DNA of 64,000 nucleotides from Metellina segmentata (taxonomy: Eukaryota; Arthropoda; Arachnida; Araneae; Tetragnathidae). How positions within the stretch are numbered: the first letter of the stretch is position 1; each line of letters starts with the position of its first letter. A model generated the notes under the pieces. That model saw only the letters and a list, made by a program, of their open reading frames with translations, ran no database searches and had not been told where the DNA came from. The stretch spans positions 88,034,911-88,098,910 of the forward strand of contig OX375883.1 in the NCBI GenBank assembly GCA_947359465.1. The letters run 5' to 3'. Shown piece after piece: positions 25,301 to 40,300 of the stretch. The translations under genes were made by a program, and so were the position numbers.

Positions 25301-28300
25301 ATGCTATAGACTTCTGCATGTACTTCATGGGTTTCAAATAGAGTTCGCAGTTGATACGCTCACAGTAGGTACCTTGTTTTTGCAGTAACCCTGAAAATGC
25401 AATTGCTTGAAAGGTTTGAGCTAATTCCAGCTATGTTAAAAATTCAAATTAAAAAAAAGAAGACATTTATTTCATATTAATTTTATTTTCTTGGCAAGTT
25501 TTTTAACATCTTATTTAAATAACATATTTTGTGTTTTATGAGCTCGTAGCTTATTGCCTTTGCTTATCTGAGTTATTAAAATAAGGTTTAAGAGAAGACT
25601 ATTTTTGTTACTATTTTCACTTGTGCTTTAGCTGTAGCAGCACAGAAATTGCTGTATGGAATTTGCAAATATATTTTGATTAATGTTCAAAAATATAAGG
25701 CCAGCAAGTTAATGAGTTAATTAAGTTACAAATGAGATTTGCTTCAGATATACATAGATATTGGTTGCGTAATGTTTAAAGTATATTCAATTAAAACGCA
25801 AGATTAATTTTCTTTTCATTTAGGGTATCAGTTAGGTGATATCATGTATGTTTATTTTAGGATACAAAGCAGATGTCCCTCTTCAAGCTTTACGTGCAGT
25901 TCCAGCATTTTTTGGCTGTCTACTTATTCCAACTGTCTATTACTTAGTTATTGAATTAGGATTTACCAGAAGAACGGCAATGCTGGCTGGTGTGTTAATC
26001 ATTTTTGGTTAGTATAGTTTGGGTTTTTAACTAATTTTTGGGGGACTCTTTTTTAACTTTTAATGTGATTAATTTAATTCTATATTCCACTACAACATTG
26101 TTCCTCTAAATCTTATGAATCATTTCTTTGATTTATTATGCACAAAGTACATCCATCTATGTTAGTTAATATATATGTCGTGTTAAAATCCTTCCTTTCT
26201 CACTATGTTAAAATTCTTCCAAAATAAACCTAAATTTGTTGTCATTGACTTTCTTGCAATCTGATAATTCCTCATCTATATATAAATATATAGCACAGAA
26301 ATTAACATTATGTGTTCATTGTCGATTGGCAACAATAGATATAAATAATATGAAATCGACTGTTTTGTGATTAATGTGCCACTTTTACAACTTGGTATAG
26401 ATATTCTTTATTTGAGCTATGGATCTGTATAATATTGCTAAATCAACATGGAAGACCTCTCCACTTTCAATGGAGTTCTTCAACAGCATGATTACAGAAA
26501 GCTGTGAAAAATCTGTTAGATAAAAATCAATGCAGAAAGAAAACTTGTGCAAAAATAGGTTTGGTGTCCAAAAATGCTGGATCTCCTTTGAACAGGGATC
26601 GTGTAATCTTGCTAATTGTGTGTGATGTACTATATTGAAAATAAGAGTAACCACCAGTAAAAGTAAACAATGCTGTTACATATTTTTTAAGAAACTTTAT
26701 TACATTTAGAGATATAAAATCCATTTATGTGAATATGAATGTTATATTCTTTATAAATGGATTGAAATAAGATATGAAATGTGACTAATGACACTTTGAC
26801 GTCCATACATGTAAGAACTAAAGAAATTATTCGCAAATACTATGCATAGGTGTGCTAGCTTTAATAGCAGCATTCTCATAGAATCTTGTCATGGTTTCCA
26901 TGTCCTGATCAGGTCTCAATAAGTACTAGCATTCCTTTGACTAATATCATGTATTTCTCACTCTTTTTTTGGTTGCTGCTGAAGACCCCTTGATGGGTTT
27001 CTTTTTAAATATTTACATTTTAACCACATTATGACTGATAAGTTTTTTTTTTTTTAATGTCAGTTTCAGCAGCATATTGAAAATTTTATTGTCTGTTAGA
27101 CTTCTGTGTTTAAGTTGTTGGTTCTCGGCTTTTGTGAAACTACAGCCTGGTAAATTCTCATTTTACTAAACGAGAGCCCAGTCCCAAAAGATTTCTTGTT
27201 AATGTTCCAATTTTTTAAAGTTCATGCATTAAACTAACATAAGAACTAATTATTACATAATCTTAAAAGTATTATTACATTTATGTGCTTGATTTGGCAT
27301 GTTGAATCCCAGTATAATTAATGCTGGGCCAGGTACCACGCAATGGCCAGCAGTTGAAAAACACTGGTTTAAGTAACATAGAATCAATTAGATTTGTTTA
27401 TGTTGAAGAATGTATGTAGGCAATTTATTCCAACCCAAATATTGTTATACTATACTGTATAGAATTTAGATATATGATTTTACTTTGCATGTAACTAGTT
27501 GTTGCCAAATTATTGGGTATCAAGTGTTACTTATCTAAATACTATATATGCGAATGTTTTTAAAAATGTACTTTAACATTTTGTACTTGTTAAATACAAG
27601 AGTTATTTATAACTTTCTTTTCAGAAAATGCTTATCTGACTCAATCCCGATTCATTTTAATGGAAAGCATGCTCATCTGGTTCAGTGCATTTGGCTTATT
27701 TGCGTACTTGAAGTTTAGAAAAGTTTCACAGTGAGTAAAGTTTACGGAAATGTGCCCTAAGTTTTTGAATGACGTACCATTAAAATAATTTTTAATGTTG
27801 CAAAATATTCAGAGTAATTTCCTAATTTGCAACTATAGCAAATGTGATGTGAAATTGTTCAAAGCATTCATGAATGCTTGAAATTTATTTTGCAATACCC
27901 ATCAGCTCAATTTCTCTGATTAGGGTTTAAAATCAGTTATGAATTACCAGTTTTAGAGATACATGTTGTGGTGAGCATTACCTATATCGAAATATCCTTG
28001 CCGATTTTCAGTCGTGATATTTCAGTGTTTCAGCTTAATTTGATTTGTTCCAAGATCATATTTCAGAGATCAGCATTTACCCAATCATATTGTGGTAAAT
28101 GCCATCCAAATGGGACATAAATCCAAACTGAGCAGTCCCCTTGGTTTACTTTTTTAAGTAAACCATGGCATCACAACCCCAAAGTAGCCAAGTGATCTGT
28201 CTTTACTTTTGCTTCACCCTTGCCTGCTTTTTGCTTTCTTTCCTCCTTTGTTTTTATTTTGGTCTAGTAATTGCTGGACTGTCACAGGCAAATTAAAGGG

Positions 28301-31300
28301 GACTTTTTGTCTTCTATTTCTCAACCTTGGCAACTTGGAGTATCTTTTTAAACTAAATCCTCTCAAGAGCTTCTAGTTTCAAAATTTGGGTGACTTCTAA
28401 CATATTTTGATGATTTTTTTTTTTTTAATTTACAAAATAAAATATTAAACAATTTATTGAAATGAAAATTTAGTCCCTTTTTATAACTAATAGAGGACGG
28501 GGATATTTTTCAAGGAATGTCAATTTTGAAGCTTTGGTACCAAAGTATGGCAACTAAGGAAGAAACATTGGTATATGGATCCTAGATTGTCATGAAAAAC
28601 TTATGAATAAATATTTAGCTTTTAAAATTTAAATTTCCTGCTAAAATCTTTACTATTTATTTCATACGTAATTGGCACATTTTGTGATACCATTAAAGGT
28701 AATCTAATGATCGTTTATTTTTCCATGTGTTTATTGCCTTGAGTAAACATGGGGAGTTGTACACTCGGGATTCCCACCAGTGTCTCACAGAAAAAGAAAA
28801 GTAAAACTAAAACTTTCCATATATAATGTGCGTTAAGTTTCCTTTGGAATAAATTTAGAAGTTTTAGAACTGAATGGTTACATAGCCCTTTTCTCCCTCA
28901 TCCAAGAATTTCATATTAAAATAATTCAATTTATAAAATAAGTACATGTGATATAGAAAATAAATTTAATTTAATATTGTGCTTATTTCATTCTTAATTA
29001 GAAAATATATAAAGGCACAATGTATTAAGAAAATATCTCAAATTATCTGTCATTCATGCCTAAAACTGAAATTTCTGTACCCCAAAACAACACTGGCACA
29101 AGGTATAAATTATACAGTGGTTGCCATCAGGGAAACATCTCCTTTAGGTGTATATGGCTTCACAGTTCCAAAGTACTCTAGGGGTCTTTTCTTGCCAAGG
29201 ATTTATCAGCATGGTTAAATATGGCCCTTGCACCATAAAACCCCAAAACCAACCCATAAGGTTTACTGTCTTTACTAAACACACAAGAGTCATGCCCGAG
29301 CTCTTTCGGCTTTCATCCCACTTCTCTGTTTATTGATCCCTTTTTCTTTTCTTTTTTTTTTTTTTGCTTTTCATGAAATGTTTTACTTGACATAGTCTTT
29401 TGTTAGGCGCAGCTTGGCCAAGTATGGCCCTTGCGTCATAAAATTCCAAAACAGCCAACTACCTTGTATTAATAATTACTGCAGGGTTCCCATGTGTCAG
29501 GGAAAACCTGGAATTGTCAGGGAATTTAATTTTGTCCAAAAAAGTTGCGAAACATCAGGGAAAATAAAGCATTTTCGTCTAAAACCTGGAAAATAACCTC
29601 GATGACCTGGAAAATGATTGATCACGCCTTCTCAGACGCTTTAGACAAAAGTACCCAATAAGATTTATACAGTATCGTATCACTTTATTTTATTAATAGA
29701 ATTTTTCAACGGATTTTAAAAGAAACAGCTAATATTTAACTGGTAAATAATTTTGTTTTATCCAGTGGCTTAAATTAAAGAATTTCATGCTTATGATCCA
29801 TTAAATCACAAATTGATTTAAGTCGTTTTATATGTTGGATTATTTGAATACAAAATTACTTGTACTCTGTGTATTGATTTTTACAATGTATAATTCTTTC
29901 ATTGGTTTTTATTATTGGCTATTGAATGCTAAAATATTACTTAGTTTTCACCTTAAAAAAGGTTTAAGTATAACCTCGAATTTTGTAAAAATTTGTTTGC
30001 AAAACCTGGAAAAGTCAGAATTTTATTTCTGAAATAGAGAGGGAACCCTATTACTGTTATTTATAGGTTCCCTGTTCTATTCCTGTACACAAAGCATAAT
30101 TATTGCAGGGGGTGTTGTGACTCAGTGGGTTTCTTATGCACTAGCAACCTGTGAGTTGTGTGGCACTGATCGAATCATCCCTGGACGTATTTCTCTCTTT
30201 TTTTGTCAGAAAAACTTTCTTAACGTGTATGTCCATTACTTGACATGTTTATCTTGTGTTTGTCACAGCATGGCCAAATATTGGCCCATGCGCCTTAAAA
30301 CACAACCAAACATAATTTTCACAGAAAAGTTTCATGCTATTAGGGGATTGAATTCCAAACTATTCACAGTATGTCAGCAGTGTAGCATCTGAGACTGCTG
30401 ACATAAGTCATAGTATAAGTCCAGTATGTTTTAATTTTATTTAAGTGGCCCATATCGAATGAAGGATTTTTATAATTGCATGTAATATATCGCTACCACC
30501 ACGCCAAAGACACGGATCTGCTAAATTGACGTTTCTACAAAAAATGCATTCAAAGTTTTGTAGCATCGGGGAAAATCGATTTACGACTCAAAGGTTATTA
30601 TTTTCTCATGAAAATCGGCATTTCCAGTAAGTATTAAGATTTGGGGCTTTGTCATAGAATACAACAAGAAATGGCCACTTGGAAATATAGGTAGGTGGAG
30701 CATAGCTAGTAGGGAAAGTCTAGACCTCCGAAAGCAATCACTGATTTTAAAAATGAAATACTGATATGCTTCTTGTATTCTGCGCAAAAAATGGTAATAT
30801 TTTCTTGAAAATTGCTATCATTTTATGAGTTAATCACTTAAAATATAGAGGTAATGATTATGGATACTATTCTATAGTGATTCAACCACCTTCCTCAACA
30901 TCAACATATCTTATAAATCCAACAGTGATACAAAAGTGAGTTCCCAAAAACAAGATTTGAGCATTTGCTTTATACTGTTTTAGGTAATTTACTTTGTAAA
31001 CATTTGGAAACTACAATCCTATGTTTACTCAAGACCACCCTATATGTGACACTTTTTATACTTTCGGTAATGCTTTAAACGTTCACAATCGACTGCTAAA
31101 CATAACATATGAGGATCTTTTCAAAAATATGAAAATACAGTACAAAGGCAAAAATCCGGAATCCTCCAGACGTCATGCATTCTGGATTTCGGACCATTTT
31201 CAGTTTTTTAGTTCAAAAGCCCTAATATACCCCCACGGGAATTGGTCTGTGCGTTATTTACGTCTGGAACATGTTTGCAGTACTAATATAGCTAAAGTAA

Positions 31301-34300
31301 TAATATAGCTGAAGTACTAAAATAGCAGGAATATACATAGGGAAAAACCCTTTAATACAATGCTACAAATTTTACTTACAAATCTTCTAATTTTTCAGTG
31401 TGGTATTTACTCTGAACATATCCGTTATTTTGCGACGTTTCAACAATTTGGTCCAGGTTGAACACTTTGTTTAAAAATTGTAGATAGAAAAACAAACGTG
31501 GTTAGCAAACATCCGGACTTGGGGCAATTTCAGACGTCCGAATTTGGGACTCTATTTTACATCAAAATTCCATTTCAGTTTTGAGGCTCTTACATTATAA
31601 CATTCTGGCAATGCTCTGGGATATGATGATTACGTGCATTGTTCCACCTGTCATGTTTTTAATTACTCGTCTTTTGTTTCAGTGCATTCAATTCTGAGTG
31701 GTGGGGTTGGCTACTTACTTGTAGTATTTCTCTTACCTGTGCTATTTGGTATGTAAAATTAATTTGAATGAATTATAAGTTTACTTAGATGAAATGCTCG
31801 GTTAGCATATAAAACTGCTTTAACTTTTCAATCTGAAGTCACTTCCTTTGTTTTCAGTGTCAAGTATACAGGTATATTCTCTGCTTTTCTGGTGGCTACT
31901 CTACTGATATCCGATTATTGGAAGATGATATCTGATCGAACTCTCACTGGAGTAAGTACTGCTGAATAAAATAATAGATTCTTTGTGGTTGTGAATGTAG
32001 TACTGCTTTTCTCTTATATGGCTGATTAACGAACCACATCTATTGATTAAAAGAATCTTGCAACAGATTCTATTGGTCAGTAAATGTCAAAACTCGTTAG
32101 AAGTAGTCCTGCAGGGAAGACTGGAGATCCCATAGCTGGTATATAGGTATGAACCTATATACCAGCTATGGGCTTAATAATTTAAATGTGTTTGAACAAA
32201 TCAAGCATAGCAAAATTGTTTTAAATCCTGAACACATCTCTAGCCTATCATCCATCAATAAGCAGTCCAATAGAGTTCTAAAGTGAAAAAATATGGCTTA
32301 ACCTTTTGACACTTTCAAGGTACAACTTCTGTACTTGCCATAGTCTAAATTCTTTCTTGGCACAATTCTTATAACTTTCAAGGTACAAATGCTGTACTGG
32401 CCTTAGTCCAAATTCTTTCTTGGCGCGATCAATGTACAATGGCTGTACTTGCCATAGTCTAACAATTAAAAGCACTATCTACAGTGTTTGCAGTTCTATT
32501 GTCGGGAATTTTAGGACAGTCCTTCAAGTGGTCTCCATTCATTTCATCCAGTTCACAAAGGAGAGAGATAGCTGTACTGTACTCCAATACGTTACATCTT
32601 TGTATGTAGTCATGTTCGGTAAGAAGTCGAAAGCAAACAGCTTTGGGCAAGAACTCTCAATGAACATAGAACACCTTGTTTTCTCATATTAGAGTTCAGT
32701 GCATACTTTCTAGTCTCTATAAACTCTTTTCTGGTTTCTATCAACTTCTTTTAAGTTTAATTTCTTTTAAACATTTTTTTTAGTTAAAATACTTTAGTCT
32801 AGTCCTATGTTAATCTATGTATGATCTTCACTGGCTAGATAGAAGCAGCTCACAGACCAGATGTTGTGCACCTTTGCTTTTAAAGATCAATTTCAGTGTC
32901 CACGCAGTGAGTTAAAATAAACTATCCCTGTCTATTTGGCTGATATAAACTTAAGTTAATAAAAGTACACATGACGAAGTCTTTAAAAATCCAAACTAGA
33001 ATTTATTCAAAAGATAGCAAATGAGTTTAAGTCAAAATTAAAAGATTACAATCGACACTTAGTTACTTTATAGCATTGAAAAGTAAATCTAATAACTTGA
33101 TCGAGAAATCAAGTAAGCAGGTACGTGATCAAACAAGTGAGAGCGGGAATACTGGTGCAACAGATTGCAACCGTTTTTATAATAGTACGAAAGATCATGT
33201 GACAATATTTGCATAACCGTGACAAGATTTACATAAAGTACGAATCATCAAATATGTTGGCTTAGTAAAATTCAGAAAAGAAAGGTAAGGTTTTCCTAAT
33301 ACTTTATTATGCAAGCTCTTATTTACTGTTGCAAATTTATAATTATTTTACTCGGAATTCACCTTTATGGTATTTTCCAGGTTCAACTCCTTATTCATAT
33401 GTTTGCAAGGTTCATAGCAGCATTTGTTGTGCCCTTATGTATTTATCTTTTAATATTTTATATACACTTGGCAATCCTCACTAAGGCAGGTCCTCATGAT
33501 AACATCATGACAAGTGGATTTCAGGCTAGTTTGGAAGTAAGAATTCTTTTCTATACTGTTTCTCTTTCTAATTAATTATTTTCTTTGTCTTAAGAATCTT
33601 TTTACCACACTCTTAATTAAAAGGAACATTTTACAATACTACATGAAAATACCCAATCAAATAGGAGTATACTTTAAAAGTATTCATTCCAATCAGTCCA
33701 GCATTTTTTTATGATTTGTCTTAAGAGCAGTTATTGTTACTACTAAATCTTTCAGTAAAAGTATTTATTGAATAAAAACAAAAGCCGATTTTGTACTAAA
33801 GTAATATTGATTTAAGTTTGATCACACAGGGAGTGTTTGTATAATGGAACAGCTAAAATTACATCACAACTCAACAAATTTTAAAAGTTTCAGGATCTGA
33901 AAAAATTTTTAGTGTCTTGAGATTTTAAATTTACAAAATTGCAAAAACCTGTTATATTTACCTTTTCAAGAAACCGAATTGTGTCGAAATTTTAAGTGTT
34001 ACGTTACTTACCTTCCCTGATTCATTAGTTTTTGAAGAAAAAAAATTTCTTATTGAAGCACTCAAAGTAGCTCTCTCACAAAATCACTTTTTAATACCAT
34101 GAGTTTTGATAACTTTCAAAAATTTTGATCAGTATAAAAATCCATCAGCATGTCCTGTAATTATCTTATAGGCAAACAAATAAAAGAAAACATGGCACAT
34201 TAATGTTAACTATGTTGAAATCTTTCATATTTACTAGAAACTTTTATTAAAAATTGAAAATTTATTTTAATTATTATTTTTACTGCTGTAATTTATACTA

Positions 34301-37300
34301 TTCTAAAAATATTTTTCTCTGCTAAAAAAGCTTTCTTTCAAAAGCTCTAAAATAAAGAAGCTTCTAACTATAGAATCTATTCGATAAATCTAATATGCTA
34401 TTTTTCCCAGGAGTTTTAGTATCTAGAAATCCCTCTCCTGTAAGAGGAACTCTAATAGACCTAAATTTATACTAGCTTTATTTAGTCAAGTAAACAAATA
34501 AGAGCCATAAGAAGGCATGGATGGCATAAAACAATCCCTAATAAGGATAAGATAAGTTGCCAAATTGATTCACAAAAATTAATTTTTTATTCTGTAGAAC
34601 TACTCTCTTAGCCATTTTCAGTTCTTTATAAATTGTGTGTGAAGCTTCTCTTTAACTTAAAAATAACATTCAATAATATCGTAAAGGACTTTTATAATTT
34701 AATTAAATCTAGTTATGGATAAAATATAAGTGGTAAATACTGAAAACCAAATGGTTATGTATTAATTCAGAACGAAATTTTACTAATTTGTATTATAAAA
34801 TGTATTGAACCATTAGAAGTGTAATAAGATTGTGATCTAAATTTTTTCATTCTAACTAATAGTTACATTTTTATGTTTAAATTTACCAGTAATAGTATAG
34901 TGTTAGACTACTTTTTGAGCATTAAATGTTTGTTTCCAAATATTTTCATTTCAAAAAATCATTTAACAAATTAATATTTTAAACTTAAGGAATTGAGAAA
35001 TTAAATTTACAAATGAATGAACTTTTTGCTTTCATCACTATATTGCAATTGGTACTGAAGTCATTCCTTCTATTGTATTTGTTATGTGCTTAATATGTCA
35101 AGAAAGTCTTGTGATGATTAGATTTTTTTTCTGCCATTTAAAAAATATTAGTAATTAAATTGAAAGAAAAATGATTTTCCTTATGACATGATTTCCATGT
35201 GTAGGGTGGCTTAGCATCCATAACTAAAGGACAGCCCCTAGAAATAGCCCATGGATCTCAGATTACGTTACGGCACACTCACGGTCGTACTTGTTGGATG
35301 CACTCTCACCCTCATGTGTATCCTGTTCGTTATCCAGACCAGCGAGGGAGCTCTCATCAGCAGCAGGTAAATGTCTTCTTTATTTCACCCATAAATTATT
35401 TATAATTTTATATGGGACTCGAGTTAAAAAATATGAGCAAGATTTATTTTCCCATAGTTTGTTTTTTAAGGAGTTGGTAGATCCAATGCAGTGTTAATTT
35501 AATTTCTTTTCGTAGAATGTACGGAAGATTCTGGTTTAAAATTTTTTTTTACCTGTACAATACAATTGGTTGGAGGGTTGGCAAGCGTAAGCAAGAAGGA
35601 GGCAACGCCCTCGCTGTGACGTCATGGACCAAAAAGTCAAATCAGGATTATACGAATTATTAAGATAGTTTCGCTGTCCAGGAGATTCACTCTGCGAAAG
35701 GAATATTGGTGTGCAAAGCAAACCAAATGGGATTGCGTAGCAATCCCTGGGGGTTGGCGAGCTTAAGCGAGCAGGGGGCTGAGTTCCCTAGTTGTTGAAA
35801 AAATCCTAGTAAAGAGATTGGTCAAAACTGGTTTGAAATTATGCAGTTAAAACTGCAGGTTACCGAACATATATATGCATTGAAGAAGTTTATTGAAATA
35901 GTACATTGCATTTTGAGAAAATCAAGTTTGCAGTTCAAACTTTGGAGTTCATTTATTTGTTTGAAATTAGTTTAGCTTATATATTGAAGCTTCTTACAGA
36001 GAGAATAACATAGAAAATTCTTGAAATTATCTGAATCCGTCAAAATTGATGTTTAAAAAAATGTTTGAGTTCCTACAGTGTTTAAATTGCTGTACTATGT
36101 ATTTCTACCAATTTGCATTGTTTATATTGACATCTTCGTTTTTCAGGTGTCGTGTTATAGTTTTAAAGATGTTAATAATTGGTGGATTGTCAAGCGCCCT
36201 GATGTGTAAGTTTTATCTTTATCGAAAAGTTTATTATTAGCTATGAAATGTTTTGCAAAATTCGTTGTCATTAATTATTTTATTTTTACTTTTTCATAAG
36301 GCCTGAACTTATTGTTTCTGAGCCAATCGACAAAATTAAGCATGGGGATGTTGTACAGCTTGTTCATGGCATGACTATTCGTACTCTCAACAGGTGAGAA
36401 TCCTCGTAGTTACTATGACTCAATACTGTACTTAATTTGTATTCTTATCACAAAATGTCAATGTCCAATTATAAAAAATTTATCGACAAGGTTAAAAGGT
36501 AACTTGCTTGCTTTAAGGGCGCCGGGAAGTCATCAAAGGCCAGAAATCATGAAAATGTGACCAATATTCTAATGCATATAAAATTTAAGCTATTATAAGT
36601 AGCAATATAAATTTTTGTACGCATGTTTGTAATGCATTTTAAAACTAATTCAAGCTAAAAATAACAATTTTAAAAGTAAAAATATTTTGTTGAGAGCATT
36701 TATATAGAACTGTGAAAAAAAATTCAATACAGCGAGTTCACTTTGGGTGCACTCTGTAAAACAACTTTAATATATATTGAGTAGCAACATTTTTCCCTAT
36801 CCCTAGAAATGTTTCTTGAATTCATTAAAATATTTTTTGTTGAAAATAACCAGGAAAAAAAATTTTTAGACACAATTTAAATCAGCTCATGAAAATGTTA
36901 TGATTTTATACCTACCAATCACCCATTAAAAAAAAAATTCTGTCCATATTTCCTCAATAGTTTATATTTTAGCATAATTGCCTAATAGAAATACATGTGT
37001 ATGCAAAATTTCAGACTGATAGCTTTAATAGTTTTTTTACAGAGCGCACCTGAAGATGGAAATGTATCATTTTGAGAAAACGACAAAAAAGGAGCGTCCC
37101 TTACCTTATTGATAAGAACTTTCCAAAGCACAAGTAAACAAAATTTGCGGTTACATATAATAACAGTCAGTTAAACCTGTTACCAATCGATTAAAATCTA
37201 TATTTATGCAAAAATATACTCAAAATATAAAATATTTAAAAAAAAAAAACTTTAAAATTGAAACCGAAACCAAAAAGGATAATTTCAAAATCAAATTTTA

Positions 37301-40300
37301 GTAACTTAAAATGTATTTTACATAGTAAGTGATACATCAATCGATTCGTATTGGTGCCCTCTATTGAATGCATTTGAAATCAAAAATTCTATTTTTTGTA
37401 GAATTGTGGATTTCCAGTGCCCTTAAAACAAACAACTTGGCATAGCTCTTTTCTTTTATGTTTTAAAAATTATCAATGGAATGAAAACTTATTTTTATTT
37501 TGCAAAATATATTTAGTTAAAATTATTATTTTATTATAAATATGTGTTAATAAAGTATTAAGTAAAGCCTTGTTAAAAAATTTATGATCAAAAGGGAACA
37601 CATTCTAGTTTTGTTCATTCTCTTGTTCTGAGTTAATTTAATTTGAAATAGTGACTCAATTTCAGAAAATTGCACCTTTCCAGTTTGTCCAATTGAGAAA
37701 CACGTTTTTATAATTTTGTATGTGCAATTTCATTTTTCAGCCATGATGTTGCTGCTCCCATGTCACCACAACATCAGGAAGTTTCTTGCTATGTAGATTA
37801 TAACATCTCCTTTCCAGCTCAGGATTTGTGGAAAGTGGTATGTAAATGTAACATAATTTGATTAGGAATTATATTGAACTAATGAGAGAAGAATTACGAA
37901 TTGCAATATTCTTTGGTACAGGGATATTTTGACTTGAATTCCCTCTCTATGGCGGATTCAGAAAGTTCATTAGGTTTAGAGCTTTAATTTGTAAAATTTA
38001 TAAAAAATTAGAAACCTTGTTACGTTTAATGTTATGTACTTTCCAAAAATGATTCATAAAATATGAAATTCTATAATTTTGTTAAATTTATCCGGGAATT
38101 CTTCAGTTTCTTTTTGTTCAGAGTAGGTTCTCTAAAAATGCATATATGGCAACTTTCAAAATAATCCTTTTAGTTCTCATAATGAATAAGACTGGTGTAA
38201 TTTATGTGTAATGCAGAATGAAATATTTCTGAATTGTTTGACAGTAAGTATAATTCATTAATGATGTAATGGAATGTTAATAGTAAAAATCTTTGAACCC
38301 AATTAGATACCTTTTAAATATTGCTTTTATTTTAAGATTGCTTATTTTGATGTTTACATATATTAAGCATGAATTTGACATTTATTTTGTCAATCAAATA
38401 AAATGTACTTTTTATTTACTTACATTTTAGGATATTTTGAATAGAGACACAGAAGGTGATGTGTGGCATACCATACATTCCCATGTACGGTTTATTCATG
38501 TTAATTCAAATCAGGCGTTAAAGGTATGTATATGCATATAATCGGGAGTTGGTTGTAATTTTCTTAATCTAAGTTTAAGAAGGTAAAAATATATGACTTG
38601 AATATTTAATACTATTAGCTTGCTGTTTATAACAAGTATTGCTTTTACGTGTAATGTGTTCGAGAACCATTCATCTGCTATTTGACCTCTGAGATTTTAA
38701 TTGATAACAAAAATCTACATTTTATACCATGAAACGTACATCTAATGAAGTTGTGTTATGTTTACAAAGCTTCACGGGATAAAAAAAATGCTGTTTGCTA
38801 ATAGAAATGTATAGTTAAAGCAAAACAAACTGTGAAATGTTATGACACATTTAATTGTACGTATCCTACATTATTGTCGTTATCAATTTCCATGCACAGG
38901 AGTGAAATTAAGAATTTGTCAATCCCTCAAATTATCTAAAGATTCATAATAAATTACTGCATTTATGCTGTAGTTGATTTTTGTTTTAAATGACTGTAAA
39001 TATTTAAAAATATGTATGTATAAAGGGATCCTCACTGCTTTATCTTTTTCCCTTACAGTATGTGCTAAAACGACAAAAATCAAATATAGAAATGGATGTA
39101 TTTATAGGGTACCATTTTTCTATTTTAGTTTAGTGGAAAACAGTTGCCAGAATGGGGTTTTAATCAACACGAAATTGTTACGGACCGTGTTGTCAATCAA
39201 TATGATACCATATGGAATGTTGAAGAGCATAGATACACAACAAGTAAGTACATTGGATACTTAGCCTACTTTATGTGTAGTTAATCATAATCTGAATTTT
39301 GTTTTCAGTATTTCATTAAATTAGGCTTGTAGAGAATTTTATGCTTATAAATTACTTCCTTAAGAATATTTCTAATATCAATTCGGTTGGAAATGTACTT
39401 TTAAAAATAATTTATTTGTGAATAGGTTTCCAAACCACATCTATTGTGTTGTTCCAGTGCAACGTTAATTAAAATACCTACCTATCAAACTGCATCTACT
39501 TCTACTTAAGCTTCAAACTCTATTCACTGCTATTTAAATTTTTATTTTGAAATGTGTTGTTTTCCTTAGTTTGTTTTGTTTTATCATGCTAGGGCCGTTT
39601 TCTTTTACATGAGAGCTAATTAGATACAGGCCTCAACCCACCATTTGGTTACGTCAAAAATAGAAAAAGTGAAACTTGTTTATAGTGGTAATTTACTTTC
39701 GTCCAAGCAAAAATTAACTAAACTTCATGAGACCCAAAAGATTTCTACTTAAGTCTGATTTTGGAGAAATTGAGCTTTTTCAGGCATGTTTCCAATCTGC
39801 TTAAAAATAAGTTACTTTAATTGTACTTTTTATGAAAACGATTTATTTTTTAACAATCTAAACTGGACTTTGTCAAGCAAGCTATTGTATAAACTTTCCT
39901 GGTAGTTATCTTGTCAAAGTATGTCATCAATAGCAAAATTGAACAAATCTTGATGGATTATATATCTTGTGATTAGAAAAACCGACCAGTTCTTGATCTC
40001 ATCATATTAAAAAAAAATCAGTAATATCTTGATAACATGATATTTCATCATTAGCAAAATTGATTAGATCGTGTTGGACAAGAAATCTGGTTGATACAAC
40101 TCGTAGAGATAATGCATAAGAATGAAAATCTGGTATGATCATAATGTTCAGTTAAGCTATTTTATTCTAGACAAATTTATGATTATCTGATAATAGCTCA
40201 AATAGAGAAAATGGTTTATAAAAGCCAAGAATTCTTCCTAAGTAAAATAATTTTGTACAAGACTTTTCCCTTGATAATTTTCCACTTTTTCTTAGTTTAT

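Noticed and set aside
31021..31308. 95-codon open frame in POMT1 intron 6
   Set aside because: No known motif, no splice sites matching POMT1 phase, and composition like surrounding intron.
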